Below, piece after piece: positions 33,898 to 42,530 of a stretch of DNA of 64,000 nt. The DNA comes from Limnohabitans sp. 2KL-17. GTDB taxonomy: Bacteria > Pseudomonadota > Gammaproteobacteria > Burkholderiales > Burkholderiaceae_C. The position numbers and the translations under genes were made by a program. The notes below the pieces were generated by a model that did no database searches, had not been told where the DNA came from, and saw only the letters and a list, made by a program, of their open reading frames with translations. The DNA lies in the NCBI RefSeq assembly GCF_003063415.1, contig NZ_NESK01000019.1, forward strand, positions 1 to 64,000, in the 5' to 3' direction. Position 1 is the stretch's first letter. Every line of letters begins with the position of its first letter.

Positions 33898-35253
33898 ATG
33901 ACCCGACCGCACAACCCTTTGGATCGCCTGCTCAAAGGCGCCATTTTGACCACCTTGCTCAGACTGTCATTGCCCAATGTGCTGGCCATGGCCATGACCG
34001 TGCTGGTGGGCATTGCCGAGACTTACTATGTTGGCCGCCTGGGCACAGCGCCCCTGGCCGCCATGGCGCTGGTATTTCCATTTGCCATGCTCACGCAAAT
34101 GATGTCAGCGGGTGCCATGGGGGGTGGTGTGTCTGCCGCCATCAGCCGTGCGCTGGGCGCTTCCGACACAGCACGCGCCCAGAGCTTGCTGCTGCACGCC
34201 TTGGTGATCGGTGTGGGTGCGGGTGGACTTTACAGCGCCATTTTTCTGGCCTTTGGGCCCGACTTTTACAATCTTCTCGGGGGCAAGGACGCGGTTCTCG
34301 AAGAAGCTGTTCGCTATTCAGCCGTGCTCTTTACCGGTGCTTTGCTGGTCTGGCTCATGAACACGCTGGCCTCTGTTTTGCGGGGAACGGGCAACATGCG
34401 CGTCCCTTCAGTGGCGCTGGTCGCCACAGCAGTTTTACAAATCATTTTGGGGGGCGTTCTGTCGTTGGGCGCAGGCCCTTTGCCTGCCATGGGCATGGTG
34501 GGCGTGGCCTGGGGGCACATCGTCGCCACAGCCTTCGGGGTGGTTTATTTCCTCTGGTATCTGATGGCTGGTAAGGGCCAGCTGACGCTGAAGCTGAATG
34601 CCTTTGAAATGCAAAGGGAGATGTTTGCGGACATCCTCAAAGTGGGGGCTATCGCTTGCTTGTCGCCTGTGCAATCTGTGCTGGCCATTCTGATTTTTAC
34701 GGGCCTGGTGGCACAACTGGGCACCGAAGCTCTGGCGGGTTATGGCATTGGTCAGCGGCTTGAGTTCATGTTGATCCCGATTGCCTTTGGCATTGGCGTG
34801 GCCTCGGTGCCCATGGTGGGCATGGCCATGGGCGCAGGCAATGTAGTTCGGGCAAGGCGTGTGGCTTGGGTGGCGGGTGGCGTATCTGCCTTCAACCTGG
34901 GCTTGATCGGTTTGGTGGTCACCCTCGCACCAGACTTGTGGGCTCGTCTGTTCACACAAGACGAAACCGTGCTGAGCCATGCCCGGCAGTACCTGGTCAC
35001 CGCTGGCCCGGCCTTCCCGTTCTTTGGTCTGGGCTTGACGCTGTACTTCGCATCGCAAGGTGCGGGTCAGGTGGTCGGCCCCGTTCTGGCGGGCACCGTG
35101 CGACTGGTTCTGGTGGCAGGCGTGGGCTATTGGCTGGCGCAAAACCACGCCACAGCCGAGAGCTTTTACACACTGGTGGCCGTGGCCATGCTGCTGTATG
35201 GGGTGGTGACAGCAGCAGCTGTCTGGTTCACGCCCTGGGGTCCGAAAGACTGA
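33898..35253 (+). CDS. MATE family efflux transporter
   Basis: 451 residues with twelve predicted helices in two similar halves. MATE proteins export drugs or metabolites in exchange for Na+ or H+. The first half begins LRLSLPNVLAMAMTVLVGIAETYYVGRLG, which matches the family signature around helix 1, and the second half contains GYGIGQRLEFMLIPIAFGIG. The ATG at 33898 gives the normal N-terminus. The substrate cannot be predicted. Confidence 0.9.
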   Translation: MTRPHNPLDRLLKGAILTTLLRLSLPNVLAMAMTVLVGIAETYYVGRLGTAPLAAMALVFPFAMLTQMMSAGAMGGGVSAAISRALGASDTARAQSLLLHALVIGVGAGGLYSAIFLAFGPDFYNLLGGKDAVLEEAVRYSAVLFTGALLVWLMNTLASVLRGTGNMRVPSVALVATAVLQIILGGVLSLGAGPLPAMGMVGVAWGHIVATAFGVVYFLWYLMAGKGQLTLKLNAFEMQREMFADILKVGAIACLSPVQSVLAILIFTGLVAQLGTEALAGYGIGQRLEFMLIPIAFGIGVASVPMVGMAMGAGNVVRARRVAWVAGGVSAFNLGLIGLVVTLAPDLWARLFTQDETVLSHARQYLVTAGPAFPFFGLGLTLYFASQGAGQVVGPVLAGTVRLVLVAGVGYWLAQNHATAESFYTLVAVAMLLYGVVTAAAVWFTPWGPKD

Positions 35254-35386
35254 GCACCTGGGGGAACGCCGATGGCATCGGTGCCTGCCTGATCATTTCC
35301 AAAATCAGGATGGCAGTAGTTTGTCCTTTTTTCCCAAAAATCAGGGAAAACACCAAGGGCACAAGCGCACCATCCGAGCACAATAT

Positions 35387-35403
35387 GGTTATCAAAAATA
35401 ACC
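35387..35403. promoter_or_regulatory. Palindromic operator candidate upstream of the catabolic cluster
   Basis: A perfect inverted repeat GGTTAT-caaaa-ATAACC lies 39 bases before the first ATG of the crotonase-to-MarR cluster, in an AT-rich stretch (35380-35420) that differs from its surroundings. Its size and symmetry fit a MarR-family dimer, and a MarR gene ends the cluster. This is an inference; no second copy was noticed. Confidence 0.5.
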
Positions 35404-35441
35404 TTATTGATCTTTTGATCAAGCCATTCCCAGGACCTCCG

Positions 35442-36248
35442 ATGACACAAACCAGCAATCCGATCCTCGAACGCGCAGCGGCCAACGGCATAGCGCTTGA
35501 AATGCGCGGCGCTGTGGCCCTGGTGCGTTTGTGCCGTCCGGGCAAGCGCAATGCCCTGAACGACGGCCTGATCGAAGCACTGCGCGATGTCTTCCAAAAT
35601 CTGCCCCCTGAAGCCGGTGCAGCGGTGATTCACGGCGAAGGTGACCATTTTTGCGCCGGCCTTGATTTGTCCGAACTCAAAGAACGCGATGCTGGCGAAG
35701 GCATTCACCACTCACGCAGCTGGCACGTGGCCTTGAACGCGGTTGAGCAAGGGCGCGTGCCCGTGGTCGCGGCGCTGCATGGCGCCGTGGTCGGTGGCGG
35801 GCTTGAGTTGGCCAGCGCCAGCCACATCCGAGTGGCCGATGACAGCACTTTCTTCGCCTTGCCAGAAGGCACTCGGGGCATTTTTGTGGGCGGTGGTGGT
35901 TCGGTGCGAATTCCCAAACTGATTGGCGCGGCGCGAATGACCGACATGATGCTGACCGGCCGCGTTTACGACGCCAAAGAGGGTGAACGCGTGGGTTTGG
36001 CGCAGTACTTGGTTGCCAAAGGCGATGCACTGGACAAGGCCATCGAACTGGCCAACCGAATTGCCACCAACGCGCCATTGACCAACTTTGCACTCATGCA
36101 TGCCCTGCCCCGCATTGCAGAGCAACCCGCCGACCACGGCCTGTTCACGGAAGCCCTGATTTCTTCGATTGCGCAGGCAGCGCCTGAAGCGAAAGCCCGA
36201 GTACGTGCATTCCTTGAGGGCAAGGCCCCCAAAGTACAAAAGGGTTGA
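35442..36248 (+). CDS. Crotonase / enoyl-CoA hydratase family protein
   Basis: 268 residues. The crotonase fold is clear: FCAGLDLSELKE (oxyanion region), AALHGAVVGGGLELASASHIRVAD and FALPEGTRGIFVGGGGSVRIPKLIG. A Glu in LPEGTRG is in the catalytic position. In this context it probably hydrates an aryl-enoyl-CoA such as feruloyl- or coumaroyl-CoA. An alternative is a hydratase/aldolase that releases vanillin directly, but the thiolase and SDR downstream argue for stepwise beta-oxidation. It is the first gene of the cluster, after an operator-like palindrome. Confidence 0.87.
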   Translation: MTQTSNPILERAAANGIALEMRGAVALVRLCRPGKRNALNDGLIEALRDVFQNLPPEAGAAVIHGEGDHFCAGLDLSELKERDAGEGIHHSRSWHVALNAVEQGRVPVVAALHGAVVGGGLELASASHIRVADDSTFFALPEGTRGIFVGGGGSVRIPKLIGAARMTDMMLTGRVYDAKEGERVGLAQYLVAKGDALDKAIELANRIATNAPLTNFALMHALPRIAEQPADHGLFTEALISSIAQAAPEAKARVRAFLEGKAPKVQKG

Positions 36249-36278
36249 GTAGGCATCAAAAAAATAAAGGAGACAAGC

Positions 36279-38132
36279 ATGAGCCCGCTCAAATTCCGCC
36301 CCCTGAAGTTCGGCGTCACCCGCGTCACCCTGCGCGATGGCGTGCCAGGCACGCATTACCTGACAGCCGAGCAGCCTTTGCAGCCCTTTGCCGAGCGCAT
36401 GACAGACCGCCTGCAACACTGGGCACAAACCAAGCCAGACCACAGCTTCATGGCCCGCCGTGTCAAGCAAGCCGATGGCACGCTGGGTGACTGGAAACAC
36501 ATCACCTATGCGCAGGCTTGGGCCACCGCACGCAATATTGCGCAAGGTCTGATCAACCGGGGCTTGAACGCCGAGCGCCCCGTTGTCATCTTGAGTGAGA
36601 ACAGCTTGGAACACGCCCTGCTGGCCTTGGGCGCCATGGTGGCCGGTGTGCCATTTGTGCCCACATCGCCACCTTATTCACTGGTCAGCGTGGACTACGA
36701 CAAGCTCAAGCACGTACTCAAAACAGTCACACCCGGCATGGTGTTTGCCTCTGATGCCCGTTACGCCAAAGCCATTGCTACTACGGTCAGCAACGACATG
36801 GAAGTGGTGATGGCCGAAGGCGCTGTGGAAGGCCGCCCCGTCACCACATTCGAGAGCCTGTGCGCCACGGCTGCAACGCCTGCAGTGGAGGCAGCCATTG
36901 CCGCCACGGGCCCGGACACCATCGTCAAGTTTCTGTTCACCAGCGGTTCAACCAAGCTACCCAAAGCCGTCATCAACACCCAGCGCCTTTGGTGTGCCAA
37001 CCAGCAGCAGATGGCGCAGTCTATGCCCGTGTTGGCCGAAAAAGAACTTGTATTGGTCGACTGGCTACCATGGAACCACACCTTTGGCGGCAACCACAAC
37101 GTGGGCATGGTGATCTATCACGGCGGCACGCTGTACATCGACGACGGCAAGCCCACACCGGCGCTCATCAACGAGACTCTGCGCAACTTGCGCGAAATCG
37201 CCCCCACGGTGTACTTCAACGTGCCCACCGGCTTTGAAGCCATTGCCAACGCGATGAAGACCGACGATGCCCTGCGCAAGACACTTTTGTCGCGCGTGCA
37301 GATGTTCTTTTATGCCGGTGCTGCATTGGCCCAGCCCATCTGGGACAGCCTTTATGAATCGCAAGAGCGCGAAGTGGGTGAACGCATCGTGATGGGCACG
37401 GGCTTGGGCATGACCGAGTCGGGTCCGTTCGGCATCTTCGTGACCAACCCCTTTGTGCACGCCGGTGATTTGGGCGTCCCGACGCCCGGCCTGGAACTCA
37501 AACTGGTGGACATGCAGGGCAAAACCGAGGTGCGCTACCGTGGACCCAACATCACGCCCGGCTACTGGCGTAACGCCGAAGAAACTGCTGGTGCTTTTGA
37601 CGAAGAAGGCTTCTTCAAGACGGGCGATGCCGTCAAGTGGATCGACGAAATCGATGTCCATTTGGGCCTGAAATTCGATGGCCGTATTGCCGAAGACTTC
37701 AAACTGGCCACCGGCACTTTTGTGAGCGTGGGTCCGCTGCGCAGCAAGATCATTGCAGCAGGCGCACCCTACATTCAGGACGCGGTGCTCACAGGCCTGA
37801 ACATGAAAGAAGTCGGCGCGATGATTTTTCCGACGCCCGCCGTGCGCGCCTTGAGCGGCCTGGCTGCCGACGTGCCGCTGTCCGAGGTGCTCGCGTCTGC
37901 CACTGTACTGGCCAAGTTCCAGGAAATCGTCAACGAGTTGGCCAAAAGCGGCACGGGCAGCGCCAACCGCATCGCTCGCCTGTGCTTGTTGTCAGAGCCG
38001 CCCACCATCGACAAAGGCGAAATCACCGACAAGGGCTCCATCAACCAACGCTCAGTGCTGACCCACCGCGCCGACACCGTCGCAGCTTTGCATGGCGAAA
38101 CGCTGCACTACATCATCAAGCCCCAGGCTTGA
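36279..38132 (+). CDS. Feruloyl-CoA synthase-type acid:CoA ligase
   Basis: 617 residues, long for an AMP-binding CoA ligase, as is usual for feruloyl-CoA synthases. It activates hydroxycinnamic acids with ATP and CoA. The AMP-binding P-loop-like motif is FLFTSGSTKLPKAV; further motifs are MGTGLGMTESGPFG and the late KTGDAVKWID and FDGRIAEDFKL. AAAGGAGA precedes the start. It follows the crotonase by 30 bases. The preferred acid (ferulate, p-coumarate, caffeate) cannot be read from sequence. Confidence 0.87.
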   Translation: MSPLKFRPLKFGVTRVTLRDGVPGTHYLTAEQPLQPFAERMTDRLQHWAQTKPDHSFMARRVKQADGTLGDWKHITYAQAWATARNIAQGLINRGLNAERPVVILSENSLEHALLALGAMVAGVPFVPTSPPYSLVSVDYDKLKHVLKTVTPGMVFASDARYAKAIATTVSNDMEVVMAEGAVEGRPVTTFESLCATAATPAVEAAIAATGPDTIVKFLFTSGSTKLPKAVINTQRLWCANQQQMAQSMPVLAEKELVLVDWLPWNHTFGGNHNVGMVIYHGGTLYIDDGKPTPALINETLRNLREIAPTVYFNVPTGFEAIANAMKTDDALRKTLLSRVQMFFYAGAALAQPIWDSLYESQEREVGERIVMGTGLGMTESGPFGIFVTNPFVHAGDLGVPTPGLELKLVDMQGKTEVRYRGPNITPGYWRNAEETAGAFDEEGFFKTGDAVKWIDEIDVHLGLKFDGRIAEDFKLATGTFVSVGPLRSKIIAAGAPYIQDAVLTGLNMKEVGAMIFPTPAVRALSGLAADVPLSEVLASATVLAKFQEIVNELAKSGTGSANRIARLCLLSEPPTIDKGEITDKGSINQRSVLTHRADTVAALHGETLHYIIKPQA

Positions 38133-38150
38133 ACTTAAAGAAAGAACAAC

Positions 38151-39404
38151 ATGGCTTCCAAAGGTTTCTTCAACGCTTTTGCCGATGTGTGGATGCACGA
38201 AGGCGTGCGCACGCCCATGGTCGATTACTGCGGCGCACTCGGCCACATCTCCCCCACGGACCTGGGCATCAAGGCCGCCCGCGAAGCCTTAAAGCGCGCA
38301 GGCATTGCCCCCACCGAGATCGGCTCGGTCATCACGGGCAACATGGCCCCTGGCGACTTTGACCAGTTTGTATTGCCGCGCCATATTGGCCTGTATGCCG
38401 GCGTGCCACAAGAGGTGCCCGCCATCATGGTGCAGCGCATTTGCGGCACCGGCTTTGAACTCTTTCGCCAGGCAGGCGAGCAGATTGAATCGGGCGTTTG
38501 CGAGGCTGCGCTGGTTGTTGGTACCGAAAGCATGACGCGCAATCCGATTGCCGCCTTTGACCACCGCACCGGTTTCAAGCTGGGCGCACCCGTGGGCTTC
38601 AAGGACTTCATGTGGGAGGCCCTGAAGGATCCGGCTGCAGGCATCAACATGATCCAGACCGCCGAAAACCTGGCCAAAAAATACAACATCACCCGCGAAG
38701 AGGTGGACCAGTTCGCCTCAGACTCTTTTGCCAAAGCCGTGGCTGCCCAGGAATCGGGTTTTCATGCGGGTGAAATCGTCCCTGTGGTCACTGAAAAATT
38801 TGAACTCGAAGGCTACAACGCCCGCGGCATCAAGTTGCAAGGCAAAGTCACCCAAGTCAGTGCCGACACCCACCCACGCATTTCGCCACCCGAAGTGTTG
38901 GCCAAGCTCAGGTCCGTTTACGAAGGCGGCGTTCAAACCGGTGGCAACAGCTCAGCCTTGGTCGATGGTGCCGCCGCTTGTGTGGTCACTTCCGGAGTGT
39001 ATGCCAAAGCCCACGGCAAAAAACCTCTGGCCCGCTTGCTTGCAGCGGCCGCCGTGGGCGTTCCGCCCGAAATAATGGGCATCGGCCCGGCACCGGCGAT
39101 TCGCCTTCTGCTGGAGCGCACGGGCCTGAAGCTGTCAGACATTGGCCGCTTCGAGATCAACGAAGCCCAAGGCGCGCAAACACTGGCTGTGGGCCGCGAA
39201 TTGGGCCTCGACCTGTCCAAGCTCAACGTGAATGGCGGCGCGATTGCGCTGGGCCACCCGCTGGCGGCCACTGGCGTGCGCCTGACCCTCACGCTGGCGC
39301 GTGAACTGAAACGTTCAGGTCTGCGCTACGGCATCTCAAGTGCCTGTGTGGGTGGCGGTCAGGGCATTGCACTGTTGATTGAAAACCCAGATGCTGCAGC
39401 CTGA
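38151..39404 (+). CDS. Thiolase (acetyl-CoA acyltransferase family)
   Basis: 417 residues. The catalytic triad regions are present: C98 in VQRICGTG, the histidine in [15 protein letters not shown], and the second cysteine in [10 protein letters not shown]. Thiolases cleave 3-ketoacyl-CoA with CoA to give acetyl-CoA and a shortened acyl-CoA. Here the expected product is hydroxybenzoyl- or vanilloyl-CoA. It lies 18 bases after the CoA ligase and precedes the SDR gene, which would supply its 3-keto substrate. Confidence 0.88.
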   Translation: MASKGFFNAFADVWMHEGVRTPMVDYCGALGHISPTDLGIKAAREALKRAGIAPTEIGSVITGNMAPGDFDQFVLPRHIGLYAGVPQEVPAIMVQRICGTGFELFRQAGEQIESGVCEAALVVGTESMTRNPIAAFDHRTGFKLGAPVGFKDFMWEALKDPAAGINMIQTAENLAKKYNITREEVDQFASDSFAKAVAAQESGFHAGEIVPVVTEKFELEGYNARGIKLQGKVTQVSADTHPRISPPEVLAKLRSVYEGGVQTGGNSSALVDGAAACVVTSGVYAKAHGKKPLARLLAAAAVGVPPEIMGIGPAPAIRLLLERTGLKLSDIGRFEINEAQGAQTLAVGRELGLDLSKLNVNGGAIALGHPLAATGVRLTLTLARELKRSGLRYGISSACVGGGQGIALLIENPDAAA

Positions 39405-39449
39405 TCGCACCTGAAGCATTTACCCTCCTCTTTCGACCAAGGAACCCAA

Positions 39450-40213
39450 ATGAACATCCAAGGACAAGCAGCACTGGTCACCGGCGGCGGCTCCGGTCTG
39501 GGCGAAGCCACTGCACGCGAACTGGCCCGGCTGGGCGCCAAGGTTGTGGTGCTCGACCTGAACATGGACAACGCCGAGCGCGTGGCCAAGGACATCGGTG
39601 GCATGCCGTCAAATGCAATGTGAGCGATCCGGACAGCATGGCTCAAGCCATTGAAAGCGCAGCCGCTGCACACGGCCCCGCCCGAATTCTGATGCAAATT
39701 GCAGGCATTGGCAGCGCCAAGCGCGTGGTCGGCAAGGACGGCAACGCCGCACCGCTGGAAGACTTTGCCAAAGTGATCAACGTCAACCTGATCGGCACTT
39801 ACAACGCGGCACGCCTTTTTGCTGCGGCATGCGCCAAACTCGATCCAATGGAAGCTGGTGCCCGCGGCGTGATGGTCTTCACCGCATCGGTTGCTGCTTT
39901 TGATGGTCAGGTCGGCCAGCAAGCCTACAGCGCCTCCAAAGCCGGCGTGGTGGGCATGACGCTGCCCATGGCGCGAGACCTGGCGCAACATGGGATCCGC
40001 GTGTGCACCATCGCCCCCGGCCTGTTCAAGACCCCGCTTTTGGCCAGCTTGCCTGAGCCCGTACAGCAGTCTTTGGCTGCCAGCATTCCCTTTCCAGCAC
40101 GCTTGGGCAAGCCGGAAGAATTTGCCGAACTGGCCGTACACATCGTGCACAACAACCACCTGAACGGCGAAGTCATTCGTCTGGATGGCGCCCTTCGCAT
40201 GGCCCCCCGCTGA
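39450..40213 (+). pseudogene. Short-chain dehydrogenase (3-hydroxyacyl-CoA type), frameshifted
   Basis: The frame from ATG 39450 encodes the Rossmann start ([32 protein letters not shown]) but hits TGA at 39621-39623. The protein continues one frame over, with the Y-x3-K catalytic motif intact (YSASKAG) and [14 protein letters not shown]. Adding one base near 39605-39606 (ATGCCGTC read as ATGGCCGTC) restores a 254-residue SDR. The likely native role is oxidation of a 3-hydroxyacyl-CoA between the hydratase and thiolase steps. A sequencing error cannot be excluded. Confidence 0.85.
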
Positions 40214-40223
40214 AAGACCCCGA

Positions 40224-40643
40224 ATGAGCAAGACTGTTGTTTACGAAGTGCAAGTGATGTTCGGGGACTGCGACCCCGCGGGCATCGTGTTCTTCCCTAA
40301 TTTTTCCAAATGGATGGACGCTTCGTCATTGAACTTTTTCGTCAAGTGTGGCGTTCTGCCTTGGCGGGAGTTGGTCAAGACGCGCGGCATCATCGGCACC
40401 CCGCTGCTGGAGATCAACACCAAATTCATCCGTCCCGCCACCTATGGCGAGACCCTGCAGGTGCAAACCAGCGTGCAGGAGTGGCGTGACAAAGTCTTTG
40501 TACACAAGCATGTGGTGATGCGTGGCGACACTGTGCTGTGCGAAGGCACCGAAGTTCGGGCATTTTGCATCAAGCACCCCGAAGACCCCGACCGCATCAA
40601 AGCCATTCCCGTGCCCGAGGACATCAAGGTTTTGTGCAGCTAA
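40224..40643 (+). CDS. Hotdog-fold acyl-CoA thioesterase (4-hydroxybenzoyl-CoA thioesterase type)
   Basis: 139 residues from the ATG at 40224. The active-site segment VMFGDCDPAGIVFFPNFSKWMD, with the catalytic Asp in DPAGIVFFP, is the signature of the 4-hydroxybenzoyl-CoA thioesterase subfamily. The expected reaction releases a hydroxybenzoate from its CoA ester, the terminal step of the proposed pathway. It starts 10 bases after the SDR gene. A strong stem-loop straddles its stop codon. Confidence 0.88.
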   Translation: MSKTVVYEVQVMFGDCDPAGIVFFPNFSKWMDASSLNFFVKCGVLPWRELVKTRGIIGTPLLEINTKFIRPATYGETLQVQTSVQEWRDKVFVHKHVVMRGDTVLCEGTEVRAFCIKHPEDPDRIKAIPVPEDIKVLCS

Positions 40644-40656
40644 AAAGCTGCACAAA
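40631..40656 (+). other. Stem-loop straddling the thioesterase stop codon
   Basis: A perfect 11-base-pair inverted repeat (TTTGTGCAGCT, loop AAAA, AGCTGCACAAA) includes the TAA stop at 40641-40643. The following bases have no run of T, so it resembles an mRNA-stabilising or attenuating hairpin within the operon more than a full terminator. Confidence 0.6.
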
Positions 40657-40703
40657 GCCTTTCTTGCACGCAACGTACACCCCGAAGAGAACAGAACCGA
40701 AGC

Positions 40704-41387
40704 ATGTATTACGAACCTGGCATCACCCCCCATGGCCTGCCGCACGACCCGTTCAAGTCATGCGTGATCCCGCGTCCCATTGGCTGGATCTCGACCGTTG
40801 ATGCACAAGGCCGTCACAACCTGGCGCCTTACAGCCAGTTTCAGAACGTGACATTTGATCCGCCCATCGTCATGTTCAGTGCCAACCAGACCACCCAAGG
40901 CGAGCGCAAGGACTCTGTGCGAAACGCCGAACAGACCGGTGAATTTGTCTGGAACATGGCCACCTATGAACTGCGCGATGCCGTCAATCTTTCTGCCCAA
41001 GAGGTTCCCCCTGGCGTGGACGAATTTGAACTTGCTGGCCTGGAAAAACTGGCCAGTCGGCTTGTCAAACCCATGCGGGTCAAGGGCTCACCCATACAGT
41101 TCGAGTGCGTCTACCTCAACAGCCTTCGCTTTCCGGGAAAGCCCCCCATGGGCAGTGCCGATGTGGTTTTTGGCCGCGTCGTGGCCATCCACATCGATGA
41201 CGAGGTCATTGATACCCAAGGCTTGGTGGATGTGCTCAAGATCCAGCCGCTGGCGCGCATGGGTTACTACGACTACACATTTGTAGACAAGAAATTTCAA
41301 ATGGTCATTCCTGGTAACAGCAAAGCCTTGTTGGCGGGTTTGGAAGGGTCTGCGGACAAGGCATTCAAGGCAGCATCGTCCCACTGA
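40704..41387 (+). CDS. Flavin reductase family protein (FMN-binding split barrel)
   Basis: 227 residues. The DIM6/NTAB split-barrel fold is indicated by CVIPRPIGWISTVDAQGRHNLAPYSQF and the later YETREF-like NMATYELRDAVNLSAQEV. Such proteins bind FMN and either reduce free flavin for a monooxygenase partner or act alone. No partner oxygenase is in the window. It lies 60 bases after the thioesterase gene, in the hydroxycinnamate-type cluster. Its step in the pathway is unknown. Confidence 0.82.
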   Translation: MYYEPGITPHGLPHDPFKSCVIPRPIGWISTVDAQGRHNLAPYSQFQNVTFDPPIVMFSANQTTQGERKDSVRNAEQTGEFVWNMATYELRDAVNLSAQEVPPGVDEFELAGLEKLASRLVKPMRVKGSPIQFECVYLNSLRFPGKPPMGSADVVFGRVVAIHIDDEVIDTQGLVDVLKIQPLARMGYYDYTFVDKKFQMVIPGNSKALLAGLEGSADKAFKAASSH

Positions 41388-41457
41388 TCCCAACCCAAAC
41401 CGCCCAAAACACTGATTTTTTAACCCGTTTTCCAACCACCCCTTAGAGGAGACAAGC

Positions 41458-42459
41458 ATGAGCAATCGCCGTGAATTCATTCAAACCACTGTCACTACAG
41501 CCCTATTTGGCAGCACTGCTTTCCAGCACGTTTGGGCACAAAGCGGCTTGCCCATCGAGCAAGTCAAAGTGCTCTACGGTTTCCCGCCTGGCAGTTCGGG
41601 CGACATTTGCGCCCGACGCGTGGCCGAAAAATTTGGCGGCACCCCTTACAGCAAAAACTCTGGCGTGATCGACAGCCGTCCGGGTGCTGGGGGACAAATC
41701 GCCCTGAATTTGCTGAAAAGCGCGCCAGCCGATGGCTCGGTGCTGGCCATGACCCCTTTTTCGGCCATTTCGCTTTACCCCCACATTTTCAAAAACCTGC
41801 AATACAAGCCCTTTGAAGACTTCACCCCGGTGGGCACCGCCTCCATGATTCACCACGGCTTTGCCGTGGGCCCCATGGTGCCGGCCAGTGTCAAGAACGT
41901 GAAAGACTTTGTGGTCTGGGCCAAAGCCAACCCCGCGCAAGCGAGCTACGGATCCCCTGCTGCCGGTTCAACACCTCACTTCATTGGCGCCTTGTTGGGC
42001 CTGAACCAGAATTTTGAGTTCAAGCATGTTCCCTACCGTGGCTCAGTGCCTGGCGTGACCGACGTGGTCGGAGGCCAGATCGCCTGTATGTTCACACCCC
42101 ACGGTGATTTCATTGCCAACCACAAAGCCGGCAAAATGCGCCTGCTGGCCACGTCCGGCAAGACCCGTTCGCCTTTTGTTCCTGATGTGGCCACGTTTGC
42201 CGAACAAGGCTTTCCGGAATTGACCGTGGAAGAATGGTTTGGTTTTTATGCACCCGCCAAAACCCCCGCGAATGTGATCCAGGTCGCCAACGCAGCCATC
42301 AACGCTGCCCTGAAAGACAAAGGCGTGCAAGACGCCTTGACCGTGGTCGGCTTGATTCCCTTTGGCGGCACAACGGCAGACCAACTGAAAAGCTCACAAG
42401 TGGAGCTCGAGCGTTGGGGCCCGCTGATCAAGCGCATCGGCTTCAGCGTCGACTCCTGA
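41458..42459 (+). CDS. Bug-family (TctC-like) periplasmic solute-binding protein
   Basis: 333 residues. The N-terminus looks like a Tat or Sec signal (SNRREFIQTTVTTALFGSTA, with an RR near the start). The mature part has the Bug fold signature (VKVLYGFPPGSSGDICARRVAEK, SRPGAGGQIALNLLKSAPADGSVL). Bug proteins bind small carboxylates or aromatics, either for TctAB transporters or as sensors. No tctA or tctB is next to it, which is common in Burkholderiales. GAGGAG precedes the start and a terminator follows the stop. Hydroxycinnamate binding is inferred from context. Confidence 0.85.
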   Translation: MSNRREFIQTTVTTALFGSTAFQHVWAQSGLPIEQVKVLYGFPPGSSGDICARRVAEKFGGTPYSKNSGVIDSRPGAGGQIALNLLKSAPADGSVLAMTPFSAISLYPHIFKNLQYKPFEDFTPVGTASMIHHGFAVGPMVPASVKNVKDFVVWAKANPAQASYGSPAAGSTPHFIGALLGLNQNFEFKHVPYRGSVPGVTDVVGGQIACMFTPHGDFIANHKAGKMRLLATSGKTRSPFVPDVATFAEQGFPELTVEEWFGFYAPAKTPANVIQVANAAINAALKDKGVQDALTVVGLIPFGGTTADQLKSSQVELERWGPLIKRIGFSVDS

Positions 42460-42480
42460 TCTGCCGCTGGGCTGCCACGG

Positions 42481-42513
42481 TCCGGAGCACCCTGACGGCG
42501 CTCCGGATTTTTT
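42481..42513 (+). terminator. Rho-independent terminator after the Bug-family gene
   Basis: An 8-base-pair stem (TCCGGAGC/GCTCCGGA, 11-base loop) is followed by six T residues. It lies 22 bases after the stop and 18 bases before the acyl-CoA dehydrogenase start, so it splits the catabolic cluster into at least two transcripts or reduces read-through. Confidence 0.8.
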
Positions 42514-42530
42514 GATTGACTGAACTCGCC

